This document shows, in pieces, positions 24,901 through 36,502 of a stretch of DNA of 64,000 nt. Both the position numbers and the translations under genes were made by a program. Every line of letters begins with the position of its first letter. Position 1 is the first letter of the stretch. Origin of the DNA: Adenanthera pavonina (taxonomy: Eukaryota; Streptophyta; Magnoliopsida; Fabales; Fabaceae); the NCBI GenBank assembly GCA_026686845.1, contig JAIVEN010000014.1, forward strand, positions 13,378,001 to 13,442,000, given 5' to 3'. A model generated the notes under the pieces. It worked only from the letters and a program-made list of their open reading frames with translations. It did no database searches and was not told where the DNA came from.

Positions 24901-27900
24901 GAGACAAAGGACTTTCCTATAACAATAGGCTTACATCAAGGATCTTCCTTGAGTCCAAACCTGTTTGATCTGGTTTTGGATGTTCTTACAGAACATATAC
25001 AAAAAAAAATTCCAAAGTGTATGCTCTTCGGGGATGATATAGTTTTAATTGAGAACTCAAGAGAAGAGGTCAACTCTAAACTTGAATTATGGAGACATAC
25101 TTTGGAATCAAAAGGTTTCCGTCTGAATAAAAGCAAGACGGAATATATGCATTACAAATTTAATAAGAGGTCAATTAGAAATGAGTCAGAGGTAAAAATT
25201 GGAGAGCAAATCATTCTTGAAGTGTCAAAGTTTAGATATTTGGGGTCAATTTTACAGAATAATGGTGAAATTGATAAGGATATTATGCATAAGATACAAG
25301 CTGAGTGGTTAAAGTGGAGAAAAACAACAAGAGTTATTTGTGACCGCAAAGTACCTACTAAGCTTAAAGGAAAATTTTACAGAACAGCTATAAGGCTAGC
25401 AATGCTATATGGTAGTAAATGTTGGGCTTTGAAAGGACAATAAGAGCATAAGATGGGAATAGCAGAGATGAGAATGTTGAGATGGATGTGTGGTCATACA
25501 AAATTAGATAAGATACGAAATGAATGTATATAAAGGAAAGTTGGAGTAGCATCTATCGATAAGAAAATGGTGGAAAATCGTTTAAGGTGGTTTAGGCATG
25601 TACAAAGAAGAGGGTAAGATCAGCCAGTGAAGAGAGTTGATCAAATGGCCTGGAGTCCGATCAAAAGGCGTAGAGGAAGACAAAAAAGGACACTAAGAGA
25701 AGTGATAAGGAATAACCTTTGAGAAATGATTTATCTGAGAAGATGGCGTTTGATAGAGCACATTGGCGTCGTATAATCCATGTAGCCGACCCCACATAAT
25801 GGGATAAGGTTAATGTTGTTGTTGTTGTTATATAGACAGACATAAAGATATATTGACCAAGAGATGTCAACGCATTATACCAAGACTAAAGATCATCAGA
25901 ATTTTGAAATCCACAATTCATGGCAACAGAACAAAGTAGCAAGAGAACATTGACCAAGATATGCTGCCATTGCAATAGCACATATAGATAGATAGAATTC
26001 GGAGATTCATTACATTGAAAAGCCCACCTCTTGGATTCTTAACATCAATGAATCCATCTCGCTTGATTCTTTGCATGAAATTTTCTCCCAAGCGACCTTC
26101 AATGCCTTTCACTAGATTAAACCGGCCAGAAATATTGACAACAACATCAACATCCTTATATTTTGAGGCATATAAAAGTACCACGTTACCCCCTGCAAAT
26201 GCCATTACAGAACCACCCATAAATAAGTTGTCAAATTGCAAAGGGTAAGCTGTTCCATATTCTCAAAAAGATCTTAAGGTTCAGTTACCATTCAACTTCA
26301 CCCAAGATCACATTCTCCACTAATATTGCAGAAAACGTATCAGTTCAAACATGTGAATTGTAACCCAGCTATTTATTCTCTTCAATTATCCTACTCTTTT
26401 CCATGAAACATTTGCATCTCTAAGATTTGCATATGAAATAATCTCAGACAACTTTCGTTCATCTTTACCTACATATCTAAACTATTAGTTCCTCTGATAA
26501 AATATTTTCAGATGTAACTTCCTTATGAGACTAAATATCCACAACTCAAGACGTATCTCCCCTACATTTTGAACTTTCCAAGAGCCCCATCATATGCTTT
26601 CTCCAAATATATGAAAAACCATGTACAGATCTAATTCTTTCTCTCAGCACACTTTTACAGGTCTTCTCAGGAAAACACAGCTTTCATAAAAGACTATCTA
26701 GGAATAGAATTAATTATATTAATTCCGTAGGACTTTCACTTCTATGGTTAACCTATATATTTAAACATCCCTTTTTATGGGATTTTCATTATTGATAGCT
26801 TAGGTAAAAAAAAAAAATTGTAGCCAAACAAGTTAAATTGGGCAAGAGCAAGGAGAGGAAACAATGTATTGTATCAAGCTGCTGCTAAAATATTTCTTAT
26901 GTCAAGGGCTATCATTTCATAAATATGAGTCCAGTTTCAGAACTGAGCATATTTGTAATCTGACCTTTACTGTGACCAACAATTGCAGTAATTACATACT
27001 TCTCCTCACGGAAGTGTTGAACTACAGCTCGCAGGTCATCAGCTTCCCTATAGTAATTGCCATACTGAAATGAACCTTCACTTTCTCTGTAAGATAATAA
27101 TGTTGGTCATCTTTGTTAGCGCCCAAATCTATATCAAATTCTTATCGTTCAATGTTCAGTATTTTAACAAGAGGTATACCTTTAAGTCACCACCAAAGAA
27201 GTATCACTACTTTATTTAATTTTATGAAAGAACCAGTCCCTTGCTTTTTTATTTTGAATTCTTTGCCTTCAATACCAGTTATAATGAGAAGAAAAAAAAA
27301 AAAAAAGAATGACAGAGAAGATTGATCCCTGGATCTGTATACATTATTGCCATAACAGGACATAAAGACTACATAGAAAGGACATTTTATGAAAATGGCA
27401 TTAAAAATTACTCTTCGTTTCGATGATAAAACAATGAATTGTGATCTTGATCTGAGTATATCAATAATCAATATAAACATTTGTACGACATTTACTGGAT
27501 ACTCTCAGAGTTCATGTCACCATGACGTTCTAAAATCTATTTCTGAATAACCCAAAAAGATAAGGTCAAGGACAAATAAATCAAAGCATCAAACTATCCA
27601 CAAAAATATTCCATTCTTGAATAAAATAGTGATTCATTTATTAGATATACTAGCATTTGCAGAAGATCATACCCATTTCCAGTAAAGTCAAAGCGGAAAG
27701 CACTAATTTCATTGTTTTCCAGAGCAGCAGCAAGGTTCACCATGGGAATTCTTTCCTAGAAATAAAGTCATCTCTTTCAGTCCAGAACAACCAGTTTCAA
27801 CATGTTACATGCTTGTGAAGATATATGAATATATAACAGCAAAAGAAGTTGACACACCTAATCTCACATAGACGCCTAAACATCAAATTATTCTGTCTGT

Positions 27901-29066
27901 TGCGAAAACCATAAAATGAGATTACTTATAAGCTTACCCATTAACTCTTGAATCTAATTGAATCTCATTTCTTAATTTGATTGGTAGAAGTTAGGTCAAG
28001 TACCATATTCTCAAGAGAATAGTATGCAAGATTTAATGCTACCGTGGCAAAATTGGGCCAAAAATCTTAAATTCAAGCAACAAAGAACTGGCAGGCTAAC
28101 AGGTATAACGGTTCACCATTAGTGATTAGTCCAATGTGTACTGTAAATATAGAGGAATTTTAGCTGTAGCGTGAGTAGTTTGTCTGAGGTTCACAATATG
28201 TCAAGATCAACAACCTTGGAAGATTGGAATCCATGGCACAAAATGACAAGCTGTGTTGAACGTGCATCATATAAAACCCCAACAAGCTTTTCCCCGTGGT
28301 AATTTTCTACTATAACTCTTCGGTTCTGCCTTCCTGCAGTGGGGTAGCACCAGGGTAGTTTAAATAAAACGTACATAACATACACTAATCACTCAAGTCA
28401 AGTTGTAGCAGTGGATGTCTGATATGATTTTAAAATATCCATCCATGAAAGAATAGACCCGCAAAATATGTTTGTTAACACGAGCAACGAATTAAAGAAA
28501 GCTGAATTGATACAAAACAAGCTTAAGAAAATATCAACTGCAGACTCAGACAAGCTCGTTGGAGAATTTGGGCGCGTGGTTAATGAAAATCTCCATTGAT
28601 AGGCTGAGAGTTCATGGGCATAGGTAACTTATTATCAGAGTATTGTAAATTATTGGACTCGCTTTTGGCTCAGACCTCAGACAATTTCTCAAAAATTTTA
28701 TTTTGACGGGATCTAACATAAACTTCACTTTCCTTTCCCTCCTCCTCCAATTTCTTCTTTTAACCCGTTGTTCTAATTTCCTTTAGGGGAAAAGAAACAT
28801 AAACAAACCATTGACTTTTCTAGTTTGTTAAAATAAAACAAGATAACCAATTCTACAATAGCCCCAATTAATTCACAGTATGAAGTTTCAGAGGAGCCAT
28901 CTTCACTGGTTCCGACGACATGAAAGTTATCAACGATGCATCATGCATGAGACCATCAGGGACCAAGGGGAAGGTTGACAAACTATGGAGTATAAGGCGT
29001 AGATGATAGGAATGGCTCACCAGGCTCGCGAATTCGTTCACCTGCAGATTGACTCGGATAAGTCAT
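21917..29066 (-). CDS. Alpha/beta hydrolase, serine aminopeptidase S33-like (7 exons)
   Basis: Exons: 29066-29042, 28333-28215, 27755-27673, 27086-26965, 26192-26028, 22343-22250, 22163-21917. All have GT-AG introns and compatible phases, giving 284 residues. The fold shows the oxyanion motif HGF (42-44), the nucleophile elbow GHSKG (113-117, Ser115), the acid in GSKDDIVP (about Asp212) and the histidine in GADHEF (His240), so the catalytic triad is complete. This belongs to the Hydrolase_4 / esterase-lipase-thioesterase group of plants. The substrate is unknown. The first exon encodes only MTYPSQSA plus one base; it was chosen because its donor and phase join exactly to exon 2 and a TATA box lies about 100 bp upstream. 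The fifth intron (about 3.7 kb) carries an antisense RTE LINE. A related gene type occurs in Arabidopsis (At3g47590-like). Confidence 0.85.
22637..22654 (+). repeat. Left target-site duplication of the RTE LINE
   Basis: The 18-bp sequence TATATAGACAAACATAAA matches the right copy at 25829-25846 with one mismatch (A/G), bracketing the LINE exactly. Confidence 0.8.
22655..25828 (+). mobile_element. RTE-type LINE, near full length, inactive
   Basis: A non-LTR retrotransposon of about 3.2 kb lies in the hydrolase intron, antisense to the host gene. It encodes an AP-like endonuclease (RFGSWNIGML..., LCLQETKW, about 22940-23600) and a reverse transcriptase (about 24330-25440, with IDLEKAYDRVPRD, HQGSSLSPNLF and FGDD in place of the usual FADD). 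A 3' part contains RRLRWFGHV-like and GRQKRTLRE sequence. It ends ...GGGATAAGGTTAATG(TTG)n, the 3' end typical of plant RTE elements. An imperfect 18-bp target duplication (TATATAGACARACATAAA) flanks it at 22637-22654 and 25829-25846. Stops at 23555, 24247, 24490, 24844 and 25441, and a one-base deletion near 23728, break the ORF. It cannot make an intact protein. Confidence 0.92.
25829..25846 (+). repeat. Right target-site duplication of the RTE LINE
   Basis: TATATAGACAGACATAAA directly follows the (TTG)n tail and matches the left copy at 17 of 18 positions. Confidence 0.8.
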
Positions 29067-29162
29067 CAGGATTCAGCACCGCGCGCTTCAATATTTAGCA
29101 CCGCTAAGCGTTGCTTCTTTGCAACAGCAGCCACCGTGGCAAATCATTCTTTACCCTTCGCC

Positions 29163-29170
29163 TTATATAA
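29163..29170 (-). promoter_or_regulatory. TATA box of the alpha/beta hydrolase gene
   Basis: TTATATAA on the minus strand lies about 100 bp upstream of the chosen ATG at 29066. This predicts a transcript start near 29135 and a leader of about 70 nt. A 19-codon upstream frame beginning at 29147 would then fall outside the transcript. Confidence 0.5.
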
Positions 29171-29279
29171 TTTAGCATCTATCTATTATATGTGAACATT
29201 TTTGGGTCTGGGGCTTCAAAGGTTTGTTATGATTACGCCCTTTAGAAACTCTGCTTTTAAGTTGGATTTTGGAGCTCCC

Positions 29280-31600
29280 GATATCCTGTCCATGTTAAAA
29301 AATATAAAATATTAGGTATTTATTTTCATTTTATTTTTATCTTTAGTGTTTCCTCTCACATAATTTATAGCTTTATAATGATAACAAAATGAAGTATTTA
29401 ATAAAAATAAAATAGAAAATATAAATACTTTTTACATTGATTTCAGTTAAAGAAATAATTTCTTAAACATATTGATATAAAATATCTTATAATATGAACA
29501 AGAGGAATTATACTATTATTTTCCTGTTAAAAAATTAAAAATATTAAATATAATAAGATTCTTTTAATTATAACAAATTATACCTATTTTTTATAACTAA
29601 TTATATTTATTTTATTTAAATTATATATAATTTTTTATATAATTTATTTATACATTTTAATATTTTTAAAAAAAATTTTATAAAAACCTTGTAAATTTAA
29701 ATGCCCCAGTAGATTTTTTAGTTTAGAATTATATTTTGTTTAGATTTATTTCAATTAATTATAATATTTATTTTTATGCTTTAATTTTTTCCATAACTAT
29801 TTATATATATTTTGTCTAATTTATATCTCATTTTTATATAATTTATTTGTGCATTTTAATTTTTTCAATAAAAATTTACATAAAAACCTTCTGAATTCAA
29901 ATGGTTTAAGACATATTATTATATTTTTATAATTTAATATGATACTTTTTAGATCTATTTTGATCAATTATAATATTTATTTTATGTGTTTTGTATCATA
30001 ATTTATTTATCTATTTTAATTTTTTTCCTAACCAATTATATCTATTTCATTTGAATTATACTTAATTTTTTATATAATTTATTTGTGTATCTTAATAAAA
30101 ATCTTCTTAAAAGCACTAAATCAGAATCAATTATATTTATTTTGTTTAAATCGAGAAAAACTGTATAGATTTTTGTGATATTTGATAAATTTTCTATCTA
30201 TAATTTTTTACACTCTATTAAAAATTATTATTTCATGATTTTTCTTTCTTGCTTTACATTTTAAACTAAAGCCACATTCTTTTTGGCATTTCTGATTATT
30301 ATTCCATGCAAGTTTTCTTTTTGCCCTCACCCATCATCAATCGTGCTTGAGAGTATTAGCAAGAATGACACCCACCATGAAGGATCTTCTACAATAGTTC
30401 ACCAGCATAAGACTTTGCGGATGGGACGATGACAGCGTGAATAGCAAAGAACGGCACCACAAGTTACCACAAATTTTCTTTTATAACCAATCATAGTTAT
30501 TTTTTCCATAACTAATTATATCTATTCTTTAAATTATATGTAGTTTTTTTATATAATTTATTTATATGTTTTAATATTTTTTAGAAGAATCTCCATAAAA
30601 TTTTTCTAAATTCAAATGTCCTAAGATGTAGTATTAGATTTTTTTAGTTTAGAATTATATTTATTAGATCTAATTCAAATAATTATAATATTTATTCATG
30701 TGCTTCAATTTTTTCATAATTAATTATATATGTTTCATTTAACTTATATTTAATTTTTTATATAATTTATTTATGTGTATTAATTTTTTCCTAACCAATT
30801 ATATCTATTTCATTTGAATAAAATATAATTTTTTATATAATTTATTTGTGTGTTTTAATATTTTCCAAAAAAACTCCTTAAAAGTGATAAAACATAACTA
30901 ATTATATTTATTTCATTTAAATTGAGAAAAATTGTATAAATTTTTGTAATATTTGACAATTTTTTATATATAATTCCTTACACTTTATTCAAAATCATTG
31001 CTTCTGGATTTTTCTCTCTCCACATTTCAAACTAAAGCCACATTCTCTTTTATATTTCTGATTCCATGCAAATTTATTTTTTTATATCATTGATCATCAA
31101 GAAAATTTTTATTTTATTTTTTCAAAACCTGGACATCCCAATTTCGTATTTAAAACCTATTATTTTATTTTATATTTTGAAATTAAAAATAACAAATCTA
31201 ATAAGATTTTTTTATTCATAACTAATGTTTATCTTTTTTAAATCTTATGTGTTTTAATTTTTTTACTAAAAAAATCTATTTAAACGATATTTTTTATTAA
31301 GATAGCATTTGATCTTATAATTTAAAATTAAAACACTAAATCTTACAAGATTCTTTTACTCATAACCAATTATTTATATTTTTTATTATTTATATATTTA
31401 TATACTTCAATTTTTCTAGAAAAATCTCCTTGAAAATATCATAAATTCGCATATTTTTATTTGATTTTATAATTTAAAATTATAAAAACTAAATATTATT
31501 AGATACTCTTAATTATAACTAATTCATATTTTTATTTTTTTATTATTTATGTATTTATGAGTTTTAGATTTTGTTAATTTTAGTTTGATTTTTTCTGTGC
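29280..31600. repeat. AT-rich degenerate duplicated block
   Basis: Very AT-rich DNA made of diverged direct repeats. The clearest pair is about 30024-30320 and 30783-31084, offset about 760 bp. Both contain CTAACCAATTATATC, TTTGTGTATC/TTTGTGTGTT, an ATTGAGAAAAA...TGTATA block and AAACTAAAGCCACATTCT followed by TTCTGATT...CCATGCAA. A 150-bp segment of near-normal GC (about 30325-30475) lies between the two copies. No coding sequence was seen. Confidence 0.6.
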
Positions 31601-34480
31601 AAAAAAGATTCAATTTTTTCTTGAAAATATTCAGTCTTTTTGTCATTGAGTTTTTTGTTAATGAATAGATTTTTTTTTTCTCTTATAAGTGTCATCCCTT
31701 TACAATTTCAATCTTTTTTTTTTCAGTCTTAAATGTGAAAAATTTGAGCCAAAGATGCAGAAGAGAAGTTTTTTCCTTTTACTTTTTTTTCCTTTCGTAA
31801 CTCAAATTGCAAATTTTATTCTTAGAATTGATTATATATAATATTTAATATCTACTCTGAGTATTGAGATTATTTTATTTTTGTTTTTATGATCTTCTAA
31901 CATTCAATATTAAGCTAATAGAAAAAATCCAACGATATTGATAACATCTTGGCCCAAGTTTAGCAATCATTAAAGAATTGTTGAGGAAGAAGAGACTTTA
32001 ACTTATTTTGTAAATATATGAAATTACTGCCAATATTAATTGTAACAATAGTTAAATTGAGTTTGAAATCATAAAATGAAATCAAATGCAAAAACAACAA
32101 TAATCTCAATCTCATAGGATTAATGATTGAAATTGATTGGATAATGTAAGCCATGATTGAAGTTATTGATAGTAAAAAGATCAAGATAAGATTCAATCAA
32201 AAGGAAAAAAAAATCTTATCACTTTACTATAAAATTCACATGTAAATTTATTAATTGAGTTTATATTATTTAATTAATCAAGGATTTTTTTTTTTATCAA
32301 TATTGGATCACACAACTCATATTTATTATTTAATTTTGTAGTTTGAAATTGTAAGGACTAAATTTCATGAGATGCAATCAATCATAAATTCATACATAAC
32401 TAATTAGTTTTAACATATATATAATTCATATATATATATATTGGCCATAATATATATCTATATTATATATATACCTATTTAAAATTTTGAATATTAATTT
32501 TTTTAAATTGAGATCCACATATTTAATAATTTGATCCACAAAATTTTTTTTGAATACTTTTAAAATAATTTAAATATTTAACAATTTTAATATTAAAATC
32601 AACTGCCATGAATAATATGAGATCAAATATATTAGTCATAAAACAATATTAAATTTAATATAATATTGGTATAAATATATGTATAATATATATAAAGGAA
32701 AACAAAACTAAAAAAATGATTTAATAGCTGTAAGATCTTATTGATTATTATTTATAAATCAATTTTATTCGATATTTTTGACAAAAAAGTTATCTATTTG
32801 AAATCATATTTATTTTTAATTTTCATAGTAAAATTTAATGAGCATATTAGGAAATGTGACTTTTACTTTGTAATATATAGATGCACATATATAAATGTTA
32901 TATTACATACCATAGGATAAATTTTTTACTTTAATTATATTAAAACTAATCAATATTAAATCTATTTTAATATAAGCTTGATTTGACTATATGCGCTAAA
33001 AAATTAAATATGGTATACATTTTTATATGCAAAACTATTAACATTTCTTATATGAGTCACCTAATTGTTTTATAAAATTTCATATATAAAATCAACAAAA
33101 TAATTATATATAGTTGTATGATTGAATTAATGAAATTTATTTGATATATTTAGTTAATAAATAAAATATTTCATTTCTTATATTATTATTTATGACAATA
33201 AGATGTGGCCAAAAAAATTCTTGATTAAAATATGGATGGATCCAAAATAAAAACTATCAAAGGCTAAATTTTTTCCTTAAAAGTTAACATATATATTGTT
33301 ATTTCAAATTTTATATCCCTAAGATCTATCATAATTTTTTAAAAATAATTATGTAAGGTGACAAATATAATTATATAACAAATGATGTATAATAATATCA
33401 AAACTTTAAATTAATTAAAAAGTTGTTTTTAAATTATTATAAATTTCATATTTTGGTCTTGCGTCTAATTCCCCAATAAAAAAAGTTCAGGAAACAAAGA
33501 AATCACATGGGATACCAAGATATATGTTAATTACACATATAAGAAACATTTAATTAGCAGTAAATATCTTAAGTAATTGGGTTTTTGCCCCATTTCTCAC
33601 GCACAAAAAAAATCTTAAAATGAATTGTGAGGGTTATATAAGATTAACTGTCTCGATTAGTTGGACTACAAAGTATTAAATGGATATCGTATGGTTTTAC
33701 CAAAAAAATTAGTAAAATATGTTGTGTACTGTTGGATGATACTTATCCTGTATTGACTTGTATTCATATATAATCAACTTTATGTTACTGTATCACGTGT
33801 ACAAAGTAAACATGACTTGAATATATTAACTATAATTGTATTATTGATGAGATTAGATAATTTATAAATAAAGTTTGGGTTGTCATCTTGAAATTAACTT
33901 ATCATAATTTATGTCAATCAACTAATTGACTTGTAATGAGTGTTTAGAATTTTGTTTAAAAAATTAATTATTTTGATAGGGTAATGTATGAATAGAGGCA
34001 ATATTTGTAACATCATTTTTGGAAATTAATAAATTCCAAGTCTGAAGATATATTAAGACTTAAATTTATTTAAAATTATTTTTTAATTTCAGTTTTCTAA
34101 TACTTAATTTTATTACTTGTTATATATTTTTTTATATTTAAATATTTATTTTTTAGACATATAACCAAATAAACCTGCACATTGCACAAGTGCGTGTCTA
34201 GTTTATTTATTAAATACCAGTTAAATATAAAATATAAAATTTACAATAAGATATATTATAATTATTTACAAATTGGATAATGTGAATATGTGATTTATTT
34301 ATCAAATTTCAAACAATACATAATGAAAACATATCCAATTCATGATAAAATTATGTGACTTTTCATACGATGTAAAAGCTAATACTCATATTTTAATCTA
34401 TTTTTTAAATTTGATCCCAATGTTCAAATTTGCATATGAAATTAATATAATTAACATCAACTTATCAAAAAGTGATCAAA
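31600..34480. other. AT-rich intergenic, no gene seen
   Basis: Long A/T-dominated sequence with (TA)n runs near 32.43 kb. No element ends, RNA genes or supported ORFs were found. Confidence 0.5.
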
Positions 34481-34485
34481 ACATA

Positions 34486-34887
34486 AACAAGAAACAACAC
34501 CATCAGCTTTATTCTACTAAATGAGGTCAGTTACATAGATCATACGACACCAATGGACTTTATCAAATATCATCTTTTTAGATAAATTATTTATCAAAAA
34601 GTCACGCTTGATAATTTCTCTTAGCGTTTTTCTTGGTTTTCTTTTATGTCTTTTAACAAAGTTTCAAACTATCTGATCAACTCTTTTTACTGGTTTTTCT
34701 TGTCCCTTTTTTTGTACATACCCGACCACTTTAAATGATTTTCTACCATTTTTTCCTCGATAGATACTATTCCAATTTTTTCTTGTATACAATCATTTAA
34801 TATTTTATCTATTCTTATATGACCACACATCCATCTCAATATTCTTATCTCTGTTACTCTTATTTTATGCTTTTGTTCCTCTTTCAG
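34486..34887 (-). mobile_element. 3'-end fragment of an RTE-type LINE
   Basis: Read on the minus strand, this matches the last ~400 bp of the LINE at 22655-25828. It contains TTGAGATGGATGTGTGGTCA, a GTATCTATCGA block, AAAAGAGTTGATCA, a CCATTGGTGTCGTATGATC block and CTGACCTCATTTAGTAGAATAA, ending in a decayed TTG-rich tail. It is 5'-truncated, as usual for LINE copies, and more diverged than the intronic copy. Confidence 0.85.
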
Positions 34888-35390
34888 GAGTTTAAAATTT
34901 TGAATTTAAAAAGTGGTCAAAACATGAATTTAAAATTTAAATTTAATTAAAATTTGTCATTATAAGGAGTTCAAAAACTAAATTATGTTATCCATGATTT
35001 ATAAATAATGTAATTTGATGTGGATTTATAATATGAATTGAATATATTGATATATTAATTCGTACAATATTTTTTCAAAAATATGAAAACATGACAGTCA
35101 ATTAACTTTGCAATATATAATCTATATCATATATATTGATATATATATATATAAACAAACTGATAAGAAGCCACATTATTTATTAGTCATGTCACCTCAA
35201 ATTCCATACAGGAAAGCCACTTTTAGTTACAAAATAAAATGTGATAATAAATCTTAGAGGTAAAAAAATCTGTAACTACTTGATTCAAGAAAAATGAAAA
35301 TAATGTTAAAAAACTCATTCTGAAGACCAGATGGCATCTTTGAATGTCATGTCTGAATGAAGCGGGGGAAATCATTAACCCGATGTTATA

Positions 35391-35657
35391 TAGCGTGTGT
35401 TTAGTTTCACTTAAGAAAAAAAAAGTTTGGGCACACAACCACGTTTTCATTTTTTTTGGGATGTTTGGGTGTTTAACTGAATCACTTTGGAGCCGAGTTG
35501 ACGCAGAAGTAGACTATATGTTTCTTTTTCATTGGTTTTAACAATGTTTGAAAAAAAGTAAAATAAAAATAAATCAATAAAAATGAGAAAAAATAGTGAA
35601 TTTAAAAAAAATAAAATTTTTATAAAATTTTTTCTATCTAATAATCAAAACGCTCTC
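35391..35657. mobile_element. Possible small MITE
   Basis: GCGTGTGTTTAGTTT at the left resembles the inverse of the right end near 35645 (reverse complement GAGAGCGTTTTGATT). GTTTGG-like ends are frequent in plant hAT-like MITEs. No target duplication was verified. Confidence 0.25.
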
Positions 35658-36502
35658 TTAAAATTTTAATCTTTATATACCATGACAAATAAGAAAATTT
35701 TACATCAGATATACTATATTTTCAATTAAATAAATATAAATTAAATTTTAGTTCAAAAAAATTAAATTAATCATGAGATAAAGTTTAAACTTAATTTAGG
35801 GAAAAATTATGAATTTTATCAAAATTAATTTTAAAATAAATTATCTGCATATATTGCTAGTAAGCTGATGTAAAGCAAATTTTATGAGAAATTATAATGA
35901 ACTTAAAACCAAACTCATTTTCCTACTTTGCTTCAGTACAAATTACCCCTTTTACAAAACCAACCAAAGAGTGCAGTCACTACAACCATAGCATACCATG
36001 ACTGCCATAAACTTGCATTGAGACATTGAAAGCTATGAAGCCAAAAAGTCTAATGAATAATGATGTAGAAGCTTCTAACTTCTAAGAAAAACCTTAGGCC
36101 AGAAGTGTTCACTACAACCACAGCATATATATATATATATATATATTTAAAGAAACTGGTCATACTGTATAAGAGATATAGATTTCATTATCAAAAGTAA
36201 CTGATTTAATTAACAATTTTTAACCATGGTTTGCTTGATTAAATGGCACATTTCTGTATCAGCATTTGGCTTATCAGACATCTGAAGGATAACTGATTTT
36301 TCATAAACCGGTATCTGGATCCCCATGTCCAATTGGTTGAAGGTAAATTAACCGACACAATCTCAATAGCTTAGGAGATTGACAATGAACACGCGAAAAT
36401 TTTTTTCTGTTAGAAAAAGTATCCAATATCAAGATTTACAAGCTTAAATGCTTAAGCTTGAGTACAAGTCAAAAAGAATGGACTTACAGCAGAGATGTCT
36501 AC

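Noticed and set aside
29088..29147. 19-codon upstream ORF before the hydrolase start codon
   Set aside because: The TATA box at 29163-29170 predicts transcription starting near 29135, downstream of this ATG, so it is probably not in the mRNA.
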